NCBI RefSeq assembly: GCF_047948215.1
Contig: NC_134455.1
Span: 295,508,647 to 295,572,646, forward strand
Length of the DNA: 64,000 nt
DNA from: Lycorma delicatula
Lineage: Eukaryota > Arthropoda > Insecta > Hemiptera > Fulgoridae
Direction: 5' to 3'
Below are positions 23,282-35,835 of the stretch, piece by piece. How positions within the stretch are numbered: the stretch's first letter is position 1; each line of letters opens with the position of its first letter. The notes below the pieces were generated by a model. It did no database searches. It worked only from the letters and a program-made list of their open reading frames with translations, and was not told the DNA's origin. The position numbers and the translations under genes were made by a program.

Positions 23282-23919
23282 CACGTTTGCGATGGCCGCA
23301 AAAATGCATAGGTTTTTTATTTGCCGTAGTTGTTTACACGTATACTTAAAAAAAAAACCGGAAATTTTCTTTTTACTTATTTAGTTTATATTTGATGACA
23401 TATACATGAGACAAGTAATTTCAAAGAAATAAAACTGCAATCACTTGTTTTATTTACTTTTTTGCGTGTACCCTGTCAGGTACACGACGCGCCTCTTTTA
23501 TGATTATAACTCTTGGGCGTCGTGCACCCGCACGGGTACATGAGCTCTCGTATTCCTCTGAGCCTGCCGCTAGGTGCGTCACTAGTTGTGTATTTACTGT
23601 ATTTCAATTTAGAACTTAAAAATAGTTTTAATTTTTAATTTGTATTGGGCAAAGTTTGAAATATTTATCTGAATAAAATAGTTATTTGTAAACTTGTATT
23701 ATATACAAGTAATTCTTTCATGACACTTCTAATAAGCTGTTGTATGGTTTTAAACACCTACAATATAGCTAGACTAAAAATAAATGCTATAAGAAACTTG
23801 TGGAAACATGTACCCCGCTGGGGGCTTGACGCACCTTACTAATGGGCAAAGTGCATCCCTACAGTTACACGACGTCATTTAAAAAAGATTTTGTGTACCC
23901 GTACGGGCGTACGACGGTG
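23282..23919. mobile_element. Candidate piggyBac-type MITE, CpG-rich with palindromes
   Basis: Left end TTAA then cacgtttgcgatgg; right end acgacggtg then TTAC (one change from TTAA). C-A-C ... G-T-G ends match the piggyBac element at 16643-20157. Four short palindromic clusters lie inside (about 23467, 23522, 23811 and 23895), variants of gtacccgtacgggc with CpG in an otherwise AT-rich background. No transposase. Confidence 0.4.
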
Positions 23920-24053
23920 TTACAGAACACTTGAAAAAAGTACCTTTTGATTCACTGTGGAGATAAACTGCCTTGCTGCTGTTTTTCCTGTAAGCTTAAT
24001 GTAGGAAATGCAGGTTTTTTTTTTTTTTACATAAATCATTTATATTATATATG

Positions 24054-24952
24054 CAGGTGTTTCTAAAATGTGGGCTGGCTACACTTTTTCGGATTCTACT
24101 TGTAAAACTAAACAAAAAATATCCTTAAAAAAGTGGGAATTTCTCCTTCGTTCGCCCACAGTCCACCATTTTGTTATTTTTATACAATAATTGATATCTC
24201 AAATTCGGATTGATAAATCACATTAATATTTGGTGAGCGTCTTGGTAATAAATTTTTAAAATTAGTAAAAAATCAGGGCTTAATACGTTTGAAAATTACA
24301 AAATGGCGGTCATGTTTAATTTTCAGTCCTTTATATCTCCATAAATACTATTTTTATTAAAGTTTATATTTGCCAAAATATTAAGCCTTTCATTTTGAAC
24401 AAAACGACATTCTATTTTTTAAAATCGGTTAACATATAGCCGAGTTACGAGAAAAAAATCTAGGTAATTTTGTGTTATAATTATTGGGTCTATTATTGTG
24501 GTAAAATTATTACTTAATTTGATATAATTTACAATACTAGATTTAACAATAAATAAAAACTAATATTTCATCGAACTGAACGTAAAATGGAGACCATGAA
24601 AACACACATAATTACAATTTCTCACATAACTCTGCTATTTGTTAACAGATTTTCAAAAATAAAATGTCAATTTGTTCAAAATAAAAGGCTTAATATTTTA
24701 ATAAATAACATACATTTTGTAATTTAAGTCCTGATTTTTTGGTGATTTTAAAACTTTATTACCTAGATGCTTACCAAATATTAATGGGATTCGTCTATAA
24801 CTTGAGATATAATTTTTATATAAAAATAGCAAAATGGTGGTCAGGAGGAGAACGAAGGAGAAATCGCCATTTTTACCAAGTATATTTTTTTGTTTAGTTT
24901 TACAAGTAGTATCTGAAAAAGACAGTCTGTCCACCATTTTAGAAACATTCTG
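24054..24952. mobile_element. 0.9-kb fold-back DNA transposon (MITE-like)
   Basis: The outer arms (about 24054-24480 and 24600-24952) are inverted copies: gtttctaaaatg at the left matches cattttagaaac at the right, and tacttgtaaaactaaac, cttcgttc and aatatttggt recur in complement. The right end is followed by TATA and the left preceded by TATAT, suggesting a TA target like Tc1/mariner elements. No protein is encoded. Confidence 0.7.
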
Positions 24953-24954
24953 TA

Positions 24955-25402
24955 TATTTTAAATTATTGACAATATTTTTATTAAACTTAAAACAAAAAT
25001 TGTTTGACACTGATGTCATAATCATTAAATCAAATAAAAATGGCATGTACCTGTGTTGATATTTAGGCATAAATGTGTATAAAGTATATTCATAAGCAAA
25101 GAATGTAGTAAGGTGGATTCTTAAAATTACCAACTATTTATAAAAATTAAAGTACTAAAATTGAGAACTTGCAAATTTGAGTAAATGTTAATATAAGATG
25201 ACTTATTTTACTTAAAATATTCAAAATATAAGAAGTTATATGTTATTATTTATATCTTTGGTTCCCCTTTGAGACAATTGTGCAGTTTTTTTACAAAAGA
25301 AAGAGGTTAAAAGCTCTTAAAAGTTTAAGCCTTTTTAATAATAGTTGCTTCACACTATCAGTCTTTTTAACCCTGTAATACTTTTAATGCATGTAAGATA
25401 CC
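24955..25402. other. AT-rich DNA, no feature recognised
   Basis: No motif-bearing open frame. Confidence 0.3.
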
Positions 25403-26535
25403 ATGCCAGTTTTAGAAAGCCTAACAAACAAAAAAGAAAACAGCCTTTGTTTCTTTAAAAAAAAAAATTGTTATGATGAAAAATCTTCAATACTTTTAAA
25501 TATTTTCTTAAACGAAACTGCATATTATTTCTCAGAAATTAACATAGATATTATCAAGCTATATATGTTCATTGGAACTTTAAAAGAAAATGAAATTGAA
25601 ACAACATATTTAACATCAGCTTTTCTCGAAAATTCTTCTATGAAAAGTTTAATAAAAAGCTTTGTTGCCGGTAGTGAGAAGTTAAAGCTGCAGTTGAAGA
25701 GGAATTTAAATTTCTATAGAATCCCTCGCAGTTAGTTTGAAAGTTAAAGATATCCAAATACGTTAATTTGGAATAAAGCAATGTGAGGATGAAAAAAAAC
25801 TATGAGGATGAAAAAATCAGAATATCAAAACAGATTACTAAAGATGTAACTCATACATTTGTTGAGGGTAAAATTTTAACTTAGAACAGAATGTTAGAAG
25901 AAATTTAGCATCAAACCAATTAAATTGATAAAAAGAAATAGCTAGAAAGGATAATCAATTAAATCCAATTTTTTCCTGGAAATAAACACATCAATAAGTG
26001 TTGATTGCATTCTTAACCAATTCAAATCTAACAATGTTGGGTCTGATACAAAAGCAAGGGTGATATAGTGAGTTTAGTTAATTGTAATTTGTTGTGTGAA
26101 AATTACCCACCCTTTATGAAAGGGCAACTTGTAAAAGGTTAGAATCCTTTTTTAAACATAATTCCATCTAATCAGCAGATTTTATGAAACAGATCCCCAC
26201 TCCTAAGTTACGGGTGATCATTTATATAGAGAGTATTCAAACTTGAATACTGAGAAAATTAGCTAATTTTCTCAAGCTTTTAATAAAATCTCGCACACCA
26301 ATTAAAAAAAAAAGTTATAATTCAGTAAATAAAAATGTAAAAAAGGCTTTCCTTAATAAGTTTCAAAAATCTTTATCTAATTCCTTTCATGGTACAACGT
26401 ATATGTTTAATGGCATTATCAGTAAATTCAAATCTGACTTTAAGATAAGTTTCAGGAAATGTTTCTTAGAATCTACTTCTGGGTGCACTTTTGTTTTTAG
26501 ATCTGATATCCTTTACCAGCTACGTTAAATTAGTA
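25403..26535 (+). pseudogene. Unrecognised coding-like relic
   Basis: An open frame of 110 codons (25403-25735; I-I-K-L-Y-M-F-I-G-T-L-K-E-N-E-I-E-T near the middle) is followed by further protein-like stretches in shifting frames up to about 26535 (for example N-Y-P-P-F-x-K-G-Q-L-V-K near 26105 and Y-M-F-N-G-I-I-S-K-F-K near 26400). Stops and frame changes separate them. No known domain was recognised. It may be an old transposable-element gene, but this is only inferred from its decay. Confidence 0.3.
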
Positions 26536-27630
26536 AGGGTGCTGATACTTCTTTTGTGATTGAACAAAAATAATGATTTATAGTTACTTAGAATTACTTA
26601 CATTTTTTAACCCGGCTATTATTACATTATTTTCTCCTTAGTACCCTTTACCCAAATTCCACTTAATCCATTTCTCTCATAATAACCAATTAGATGTGAT
26701 CCAACAATTTCAATTTTTCATTTTGAATTATTAATGATATCCCTTTGGAAAAATTTCTGGCTATTTAACCTTGATTCTCATTTAAACTGGTCCAATCTAA
26801 TGTCTTTGTAATAAAATAAGTTTAAATTTATATTTTCTTGGATCTCGTGGCTGTTACTGTGTCTGCTATCAGTTACCACCTCTGGTGATAAGAGCTATGC
26901 TTGCTAACTATAGTTGGAGGGTACTGGGGAAATAAAATACCCAGGGTAGACAAAAACCAGTGAACCATTAACGGTCTTTAAGGTGGATGAGGAAGAAATT
27001 CCCAACAGCAGAGAATGCAGAAGAATCTAGGAGGTGGGTCTCCGAATGAAACCCAGAGCGAGTCCACGAGCTCTGAGATGGTAGCCTCACCATTAGTCTT
27101 ACTCTACAAAGCATTGGTAGTGCTTTTATAGGAAATCTTTTCTTACTCCCAATCTTCATGCAGAAAATCAGGACAGGATTATTGGAAAAATAACCAAAAA
27201 CATGCCCTCTATTTTACTAAACATATATTATTTGTCATGTAAGTTGATATCATTGATTGATATCATTTTTGAAAAGTTTTAACACAATCGCATATAGTTT
27301 ATTATCCAAAAAAATGCAAAGGATTCCAATTTCTTTCAGTTCATCAATAACTTGATCATCTACCATTATAGTAATTGCTTTAATTAGCTGCTTGTTACTA
27401 AATATCAAATAGTTTGTGATCAAATCATAATCTAAACCCTGAAGAAATGCATTAATTGCTCTGGATACTTTTTACTTTCGATCAATGGATATTTGATATG
27501 AAATTCAAATTGTTGCATCATGCACATAACTATCTATTAGATTATTTACAAGTGTAAATTAATCTGAACACAGATTTTATTTAATAAAAGGCAACTTTAT
27601 TTTAAAAAACTCATAACTGTATAATTATTC
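26536..27630. other. Intergenic DNA with a GC-richer patch
   Basis: 26880-27130 is richer in G+C than its surroundings and contains a 63-codon minus frame without a known domain (M-V-R-L-P-S-Q-S-S-W). Possibly a retroelement fragment. Confidence 0.3.
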
Positions 27631-27639
27631 TTAATTACT

Positions 27640-28470
27640 TCACGTACACAGTTTTGCATCAATTCAACAGGTATACTACACCTTTTTTTTTAATCTTGAT
27701 ACTTTTGAAACCAATATATTGCTTTAATGAGGTCAATTTTGTAGTACAATTCATTTTTGAATCATTTTTTGATGACTATTGTCCAAATACATTCAGATGG
27801 GTTTAAGTCTAGAGAGTTGCCTGGCCGTGGGAGCACTTTTATGATTCATTCTTCAAAATATTTTTCCACTTTTTTGGTAGTATGGCACAGTGACAAATCT
27901 TCTTGGAATACTCCATTGCCTTGTGAGAATTTGTTTTGAAGTTGTGTCACAACCCTTTCTGTCAGAATCTTGATTTATCCATCACTTTTCAAAATACAAT
28001 CTACAGGAGGTAATAAACAAGGGTAAACCCCAAAATGTTTTTTTTCTGATATGAGCCGGTGATGTATTTTCATCAGATGCTTTTCTAATGTATGGAACCC
28101 TTGCCCTGAATATAAAAATGTGATTTGTCAGAAAACAAAACATTTTTCCAGTCTTCTTTGGTCCAGTTGACAGCTGCTTTGTCCCACATAAGCCTTTTTT
28201 GTAAATTGCTAGTGTTAAAACCTGCTTTTTAGCTGGCTGACAAGGTTTCCATCCAGCTGCAGAAGTTGGTGTCCAACAATTGTAAAGTAAAAATCTGTTC
28301 CTCTGGCTGGTAATTCTCGATTTAAGTCCACAGCAGATAATTTTGGATCAAGTTTACTTTTTCTCACCAATAACCGATCCTGTGATGGAGTGTAGTTTTC
28401 TTTTATGGCCACATTTGCTTTTCATTCAAAGTGGAACCAGTTTCTTTAAACCGTTTTCAAATAGCATTAA
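27640..28470 (-). pseudogene. Tc1-like (DD34E-type) transposase relic
   Basis: Minus-strand order: an HTH remnant at about 28470 (G-x-G-T-V-N-A-I), D-R-L-L-V-R-K-S-K-L-D-P-K-L-S-A-V-D-L-N-R-E-L (28380-28310), W-D-K-A-A-V-N-W-T-K-E-D-W-K-N-V-L-F-S-D-K-S-H-F (about 28190-28110; first Asp block, with K for E) and P-G-N-S-L-D-L-N-P-S-E-C-I-W (27828-27782; third acidic residue, Glu of N-P-S-E). Frame changes and stops throughout, and the D-N-A-P block is not clear. Tc1 family by the W-K-N-V-L-F-S-D and D-L-N-P-x-E motifs. Inactive. Confidence 0.8.
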
Positions 28471-28499
28471 CTGTCCCTAGTCCAACACCACACTCAAAA

Positions 28500-29790
28500 G
28501 TTGTTTGTCAGTGTCATACTGGTATAATTATAGAGAAACAATTTTCGAATGTATATAAATAATATTCAGGATACATAGAAATATGATTTTGTAATAAAGA
28601 ATGAAATTAACTTTCACAAAACACTATTTATAACATGAAAATTGCTAAATAACCTCACATTACACACAGAGAATTTAAAGAATGGGTGTGATCAAGTGTA
28701 ACTGCACCATAAAAATAAACAAAAAATTCTCTATGTTTGGATTACTTTCATGATACTGTAATAAGATAATAAATAGCAGTATGTTAAAAAATTTGTTTAT
28801 GTTTTTATTTTTCTAACTTAATACTTCCTTAAGCTATGTACTGAACACTTAATTTTCAGTAAGCTTTATTTTCTCTAAGCAGTTCATTACATATACATTT
28901 TCTTTATTTTGCTCTGTCAAAAAAAAAAAGTCAACAGTTTTATATACAGTAAATGTAGTGTCAGTGTGTAATATTTTTAGAATATCTCACCAGGTCGTAA
29001 TCTTAAATTATTGGATGTAAACCACAAAACCACAACAGATGTTTTGTAGTTTGGAGATAATTCATTTAGTGAACACTTTCATATTTGAACAAGATACAAT
29101 GTTGCCTATATATTTTCAGGTAAATCTTAAGTCAATAAGCTAAATATCAAAATATAGTTTATATAACGAATATTACATCTACACAGAAAATTGTTGACTA
29201 AATTATTTTCATTTGTCACCTGAACTAGGCTATATAAATTTACAAATTTCATTCAAATTCATAATACATAGGTATTATTTTCTTACAAATTTATGATCAC
29301 TAAAATAAAATAATTTGTATTTATTAAAAAACCATTTTTTGAGTAATTTTCAGTACTCTGTACTGACTCACAGTCATTGAAAAAAATTATTACATTATGA
29401 TTTAAAGTGTCAGGAGATATTCAGTTCAACATTTTACTTAACCATAAATCTTCTTATGGAGAATTTATAGCAACAGAGGGGAACACATTCTTATAGATCC
29501 AACAACATCCTACAGTTGACAAAGCAAAATCTAGTAAAGACATTATACAACATTTACTTAGTATTACTAGCTTAAGAGTCTGAAGAAGTTTGTTTGACTC
29601 ATCAAATTAGGTGTACATCATTTTTCAATAAGTATGTACACTAATATATTGAAGTATTTTTTTTATCAATAGATATGCCAGTAGAAAATCTCACATATGA
29701 ATGTGGTTTTTATTTTGTTATTTAATATTTTTTGAAAGTATATTCAAATGAGAAAAAGACTTTTCCAAAAGCCGTATACAAAAAGAAACA
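28500..29790. other. AT-rich DNA, no feature recognised
   Basis: No gene or clear repeat; A- and T-rich throughout. Confidence 0.3.
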
Positions 29791-29802
29791 TGAAAACAAA
29801 AT

Positions 29803-30030
29803 ACAAGGGTAAATCAAAAATTAAAAAAAAAAGAAGTTATTTTTGTTTGCAGTCAAATAAAATATGCTTATTTTTCATGTGCTCCTTATGCTATTGGTCC
29901 ACCTTCTGAATTCCTTCCTGGAAGAAACATTTGGTCTGGTGCATAGCCAAATCTTGCAACACTTCTATGACCTCTCTATCATAACAAAAATTATTTCCTT
30001 GCAGCTCTTCTTTCTGTCAGCCAAAAGAGA
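29803..30030 (-). pseudogene. mariner transposase C-terminal fragment with terminal repeat
   Basis: Minus strand reads F-C-Y-D-R-E-V-I-E-V-L-Q-D-L-A ... K-C-F-F-Q-E-G-I-Q-K-V-D-Q, matching the last segment of SETMAR-type mariner transposases (x-D-x-E-V-I-x-x-V-x-x-W-L, F-F-x-x-G-I-Q-x-L). An end resembling a mariner TIR (acaagggtaaatcaaaaatt) follows at 29803. The rest of the element was not found upstream. Confidence 0.5.
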
Positions 30031-32580
30031 TAAAACTGTAAAGTGGGTGATCCAATAGCTCAAAACTGCAAGGGATATATATATGCAATTCTGCTGTTTT
30101 CTGAGATATAAAGCTTCTTATAAAATTGCATAAAAAATTCAGGTAAAACTATATTTCAGCTTGTATTTATGGAGATTTTCTATGATATATATATATATAT
30201 CACATATGATAGATTTTCTATCTATTACAGAACATACTTCTGTTTTTTATATCAAGTGAAGAACTCTTTAACTGTACTGTGTACAGTAAAATTTCTATGA
30301 AACAGAAGTTAACTAATTGTTGTGAGGAAAATGTAGATCCCTTATACATTTATCAGCTTTATGAGGAAGGAGGCTGGATTTTAGAGATACTGTGCTAATA
30401 TAGCCAGCTAAACTAAGCATTATCTTGTGGCATTTGTTTTTAATTTTAGTTTTCTACTTAGCAAGCATGCAAAATTGTTTTATTTCTAACAAATCACTCT
30501 GCATGTTAAATAAATCTGAATATGCACTAGTGGGTAGTAGTCCACTAGATCTTTTGTAAAGTTAATGTTCCATTTGGAATAAAAATTTCTTACTATCTCA
30601 AACACATCAAAAACCTATAATGCAAACGGTATTAAAAAAAAATAATAAACTGTAATTATTCATAACATTTATTTTCAGGTATATTTGATAATCTGAAACT
30701 ACACATACTATATCCTTTGTACAACATTCAAAAACTAAACATTAAATAACAGCAAAATAATTTTATTTTTTAAAATGGCTCTATGACAGAAAACATGCAG
30801 TTCCCACCTCCATTTATTAAACATTTTTCTTTTTTACACTTAACAGATAGATACCTTTTCTATTTTCTTCAATAAATTATGAGGCATGTCATTATTTTAA
30901 ATAAAATAGGCTTCTTTACTACAAAAATTTTTAAAAAATATTTCAACCAAATATTTAATTCATCTTCCTAAAACCAAAATTTCTGGTCGGCCAGCCAACA
31001 TCAGAGGTAGCAGTTGCTAGATTTTTAAGAGCATGAGTTTTATTTTTTTATACATGTCGAAGCTTAACTTCTTAAAATTTGAACATGTTCATTCACAATA
31101 TGTAGAATATTTTTAGCTCCTGAAAAAATTCACATTTTTCATTTGTTTAGTATAGTTTTGGCAATTTTTAAAATAAAATATTTATTTATAGTATACTTAT
31201 TTTAAGGTTAAAATAATAAAAATGTTATATTACATTCATTCAGAGGCTACTACTGCTTGTTGGTGGTGCTTGCCATTAATGTTTAAAATGAGCTTTGGAA
31301 ATCAGTGTTGATTTGATGTTGAAAGAATGCGAGTGATCTAAATTGTATTTGTTAATATAGAATGTTGTTTTTGAGTGTTTTTTATACTTTGAATTGCTGA
31401 AATTTGACAAGTTTGTTGTTTATATCTTCATTATGTTCATAAGATTTTCATATTATAACTGATATTACTACACATTTAGACTGCTTTGATGAAATGTTTT
31501 GTTGGGGATATCAGCAGTGGAGGAAAGTGTTATTGTTGTGCACTGTTGTGAAGTACTGTTAAAAGTATTCTTTGTATTGTTGTGAAAAGCTCCACTCTGT
31601 TCAGTTTATAATATAAAATCTGTTCCGTCAAATGTTTATATATACCAAAGTAAATCAATGATATTTAAAAACTTTTCAATATTTAAAAAATTCAAAATAT
31701 TACAGAAACCAAAATTCATACTTATTTTAGAATTAAACACTCTACATACAATTTCAAAAATACTCGTTGAAAAAATTTATATCAATGTAAACAGGTGAAT
31801 AATAAAACAATCCATTAAAAAATATTAACATTAGTTAAAAATAAAATATATCTTTGTATTAAACTGTTACTAACATTGAGGGACTCAGTAGAGTACTCAA
31901 GGTTCTATAGCAAAACTATTTTTTTTATACATTGTGAATTTTCAAGAGTACCATTTTAAATTATCACAATACTTAATGATCATATCAACAAAAGGATTAA
32001 CATTTTTATTTTTTTTATACATTTTTTTTTGCACTTAAGAATTCAAATAAGGAACAACTGCAATCACTGTATTATAAGCAGGGATATATTATGTGGTCGT
32101 TAATACATTACAATATCTTTATTCACTCTAATATTTAAAGAGTGCATATACCAAACTCTAGTAAAATCTCAGGCTCTTTTAATGCTTGCATAAATATCAC
32201 TAACACTTAGGATTACTATGTTTATGTGTGTGCAATTAATAATAAAAGAACTCGCTAAACTTGTCCGTGTAGCTCAACATTAATATAATATAATACAAAT
32301 GTAATATAAATAAAAATGGAATTAATTAATAAAGCAAATTAATTACTAATATAAATTAATAATTTTGTTAAGTGATATCACTTACAACATTATTAATTTA
32401 TCTATATAAAAAATAACATTTTATGAACCAACCAAACAGTATCTGATGAACATATACATTTAAAATTGAAACCAACATTTCAAAACAGTACAGTCAGTCA
32501 CCTACTGCAGCAGCTAGAGGTAGTACAATACAATAATACTTTAATGAATATAATACTGTTTCAAGAAGAAAAATGTAACT
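30031..32580. other. Intergenic AT-rich DNA
   Basis: A (TA)n run lies at about 30187-30201; otherwise no gene, repeat pair or RNA gene was recognised. Confidence 0.3.
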
Positions 32581-32587
32581 GCTCTTT

Positions 32588-32625
32588 AGCTACATAAATG
32601 TACAAAGTGGTACATTTATGTAGCT
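32588..32625. repeat. Perfect hairpin (16-bp stem, 6-nt loop)
   Basis: agctacataaatgtac at 32588-32603 is followed by loop aaagtg and the exact reverse complement at 32610-32625. It could be a MITE remnant or a transcribed hairpin. Confidence 0.7.
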
Positions 32626-32925
32626 TTTTGATTTCAAATTGGTATAGATCTATCAAACATTAGAAAATGGATGTAATGGGTAGTTTTTTAGAGTGATAGA
32701 ACTTTCGATAAGGACAGCTGTCATTTGTTTTGTTTTTGACATTTTGCTCTGTCATTTCAGATCAGTGAGCATTGGCAAATGCTCATGGAAAGACTGATGC
32801 TCGCAACAATGTTTACAAATTGTGGAAATATATTTCCAAAATTAATGTTCTGTTTTCCAAACGTATAGAGCACTTTGTAATTTTTATGGTGCACATCATT
32901 AACTAGAGTTAATGATGATACGCCA

Positions 32926-33116
32926 TTACTTCTTAACTTGCCAATGACCTCTGCTTTTATCTAACACAGCTGGAGATAAATTGTATTCTACGAGACCTCT
33001 TTGTTTTTCAACAAATCCATTAATGATAATATCTAAATATATAAAGTAATGCTCTTCAGAATTCTTTGGCTCCACTTTTTTCCATCCATTGGCAATGTAT
33101 TCACTAACAGCATACA
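32926..33116 (-). CDS. Probable terminal exon of an unassigned gene
   Basis: On minus, an acceptor ttttccctatatttag precedes 63 codons including the stop, reading Y-A-V-S-E-Y-I-A-N-G-W-K-K-V-E-P ... G-H-W-Q-V-K-K then TAA at 32926. The open frame extends upstream to 33156, but that part contains the acceptor. A small possible preceding exon (33165-33195; acceptor gatttcag, donor gtaagt) would keep the phase, although the intron would be only about 45-50 nt. Composition is protein-like, but no family was recognised. It lies 0.8 kb downstream of the DNAJC30-like gene on the same strand. Confidence 0.4.
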
Positions 33117-33928
33117 CTAAATATAGGGAAAATGAAGAGCTAATATCCAACATCACTTACATTGTCCATATATTAATAATAATAGCCTCATCTGAAATCA
33201 GATTAACATGATAACAGCAAGAGCCAATACTATTTACTGTACAAAAAATCTGACATTGAATCTGATGATTTGATGCTAGGAAGTGTTTTTTAAAGTTTAA
33301 CTTATGAATTCAGATTTTTAAATAAATTTTATTGACAGTAATAAAAAATATCTATATATTTAACAGCTACAAACCAAGTGTTTGTCTATCTACAGTTAAA
33401 AGAAAATAATTAAAAACTAATTGCATAAAATTATAACAAATTATTCTTTATAATTTAAAAAAAAAAATCTATATACATACCTGTACTGAAAAATACTGTA
33501 AAATTCTTTAATTAAGAGTAACTGTTCTCCAAAAAGGCATAGGTGAATAGTCAGTCATCCACCTACAGAAGCTTCACCATACTCAAAAGCATGGATTATG
33601 TTGTAATACAATCTGTAGTTATTAACACAGCAAGAAAGATGAATGTGAAAACAAAATATTGAAATTGTTTTAATCAGAAAATCATATGTGTAACACTTGC
33701 TTAATAGCAGTTACACAGTTGTTTGCTATTCAATTTTTCTAACGATACTAAACAGGTTTTAAATCAAAACTAAATTGATTAAAATAATACAAACTTTAAG
33801 ATTAGTACTAATAAAATCCAAAAAATTATATGCAGTTCAAATGATAAATCATGAAGATTAAATATTTTCTTTCACAGCCTTCTCCAATTTACAAGTCAAC
33901 AATAACTACAACTAACAATAAATCCCTT
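33117..33928. other. 3' flank of the DNAJC30-like gene
   Basis: AT-rich; likely includes its 3' UTR. No single polyadenylation signal stands out. Confidence 0.3.
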
Positions 33929-34537
33929 TTACTGTTTACTATTTTTAGCAGGTAGAGGATTATCAACACTGTTGTTCATTGTAGAATGCAGTGCATACAA
34001 ACCCATAAACATTACTACAATAGCAAAAACTACTGTTAATCTATCCGTTTCCAAGTTCTCTTGAGAAGCAGTTTTTAAATCTTCATATCTCTGTTTTGCT
34101 GCGGCTCTTCTTAAAACACTCTCTCCATAATGAGCTCTACTCCATGCTTCAAAATTATACAGTGGAGTTCTACCTTCTTGAGGAACATACCGACTCTTTC
34201 TGGGCTTCTGTCTAATTGCAGAATTTGAAGGCGACACATTACCTACACCTTTATCATATAATTTTCTATTACTTCGGTTGCTAAGAATCTCATATGCTTC
34301 TGTCACATCTCTAAATTTTTTCAAAGCTTCATCACTTCCATCATTTTTGTCAGGGTGATATAAGAGGGTTAAATTATAATAAGCTTTTTTAATATCCGCT
34401 AATGTTGCATTAGGTGTTAAACCTAATGTATTGTAATGATTTTTCCTACGTTCACTACACAATGAAAGCCACCTGCACTGATTAATTAACTTTAAAATGC
34501 TACCTTCACGACTGATCAAAATATTCTTGACTTCCAT
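33929..34537 (-). CDS. DNAJC30: DNAJC30-like mitochondrial J-domain protein
   Basis: An intronless frame of 202 codons. Residues 1-30 are basic with hydrophobic and Ser residues, a likely mitochondrial presequence. The J domain covers about 34-96 (H-Y-N-T-L-G-L start, helix II I-K-K-A-Y-Y, H-P-D at 61-63, A-Y-E-I-L-S, K-L-Y-D-K). A conserved segment follows at about 126-155 (L-Y-N-F-E-A-W-S-R-A-H-Y-G-E) and one membrane helix at about 167-184, the layout of DNAJC30 (WBSCR18), a J protein of the inner mitochondrial membrane linked to ATP synthase and complex I. The intact H-P-D predicts Hsp70 ATPase stimulation. The start is the first Met of the frame; no splice sites are needed. Confidence 0.88.
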   Translation of the reverse strand: MEVKNILISREGSILKLINQCRWLSLCSERRKNHYNTLGLTPNATLADIKKAYYNLTLLYHPDKNDGSDEALKKFRDVTEAYEILSNRSNRKLYDKGVGNVSPSNSAIRQKPRKSRYVPQEGRTPLYNFEAWSRAHYGESVLRRAAAKQRYEDLKTASQENLETDRLTVVFAIVVMFMGLYALHSTMNNSVDNPLPAKNSKQ

Positions 34538-35714
34538 AGGTTAGTCTACCAATGTAATAACATGGACTACATAAGTAATTAACACGTGGGGGCTGTAATG
34601 TATTCACTACTAAATTTTAACTTTAAAATAAAAAAAGGTTTTCCTAATCGTAAATGCCATATACAAATCAACATCACATTAACCTCTACGAGTCAATAGC
34701 AATGTTGCCAACATAGCAATAAAAGAAACGAAGATTTAATTTGCAATATTGTTACAAAAATAAACAAATATGTATATTAGTGGACTAAAAACATTGTAAC
34801 GAATAATAAAATGTGTGGTAACGTACTTAAATAAAAATTATTATTAAATATAATTTTTCTTACTATAGTAAAAAAAAATCTCAGGTTATATTAATGTTAT
34901 CAATACTATATTATCATAATTATAATATACGGTGTATGAAATGCTATCTTTTAAGTATTTTCACTTCGGAAGAAGATAGGAAATGATTCGTGGAATAAGC
35001 AGTTTTTCGCAAACTCTGTTCTCGGTTGTAGTTAGATGGAACGTCACAGATGGCGTAAAGAATCGTATGATAAAAAAACTAAAGTATTTATTGCACTATA
35101 TTCAACTTACATTAATTGTAATCTAAACGTACTTATCTTAATTAAATTTAAAAACTTTCTTAGTATGTAAATATGCGGTTACAAAATCTTTTCAGATACA
35201 GATACAGTTTGTGATGGCGACCCAATCTTTAAGTATTGAGGAAACACCTTTAACATGTGGTTAAAAATAATACTGTATTTTCTGGGATATTTCCCTTAAA
35301 TGGCATCATTTACATTTTTGTAAGGAAGAAAAGTATAAACGCGCTTCGGTATAGGATGGAATGAGAGCCGCATGGAGCGCCATTACTGCTGCAATTAAAT
35401 TATTTTCAATAATCAAGCAAGTTGAATCCTTCGTTCATTGTCATTAAAATTTTTATTTTTAATGTATGTTGATTATTACTGTATATTGTATGTTTAGTAT
35501 TAAATAAAAATACCAATTTGTTAAAAAATAATAATTTTAAACAATTAAAGAGCAATAAAAATGTTATCAATTGAATGGTTATGTCCTGATATTAATCTAC
35601 CACCGCCAAGGGCCATTAGCGGCAGTGCCGACAACATGCAATAATTTTGTAATTACAGCCTATACTAAGGTGCTTTTACACCATTCCCCAAAAAACGCAA
35701 ATACTGCCATTTAA
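34538..35714. other. 5' flank of the DNAJC30-like gene
   Basis: AT-rich. No core promoter motif could be assigned with confidence. Confidence 0.3.
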
Positions 35715-35835
35715 CCGAAAAGGTTTGTTCGTTGGTGGTTGGGTTTCAATTAACCCAGATTAAGTCAAAGTAGTGGTTGAACTAAGTGTGTTGCAGACTA
35801 CATGTTTCCTGTTACATTTACACTTACATTGCAGC
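35715..35835 (+). repeat. SINE fragment (body of the tggtctagtg family)
   Basis: Contains ttggtggttgggtttcaatt followed by a diverged g-rich block and acatttacacttacat, the same order as the SINE body at about 61030-61125. The head and tail are missing. Confidence 0.6.
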
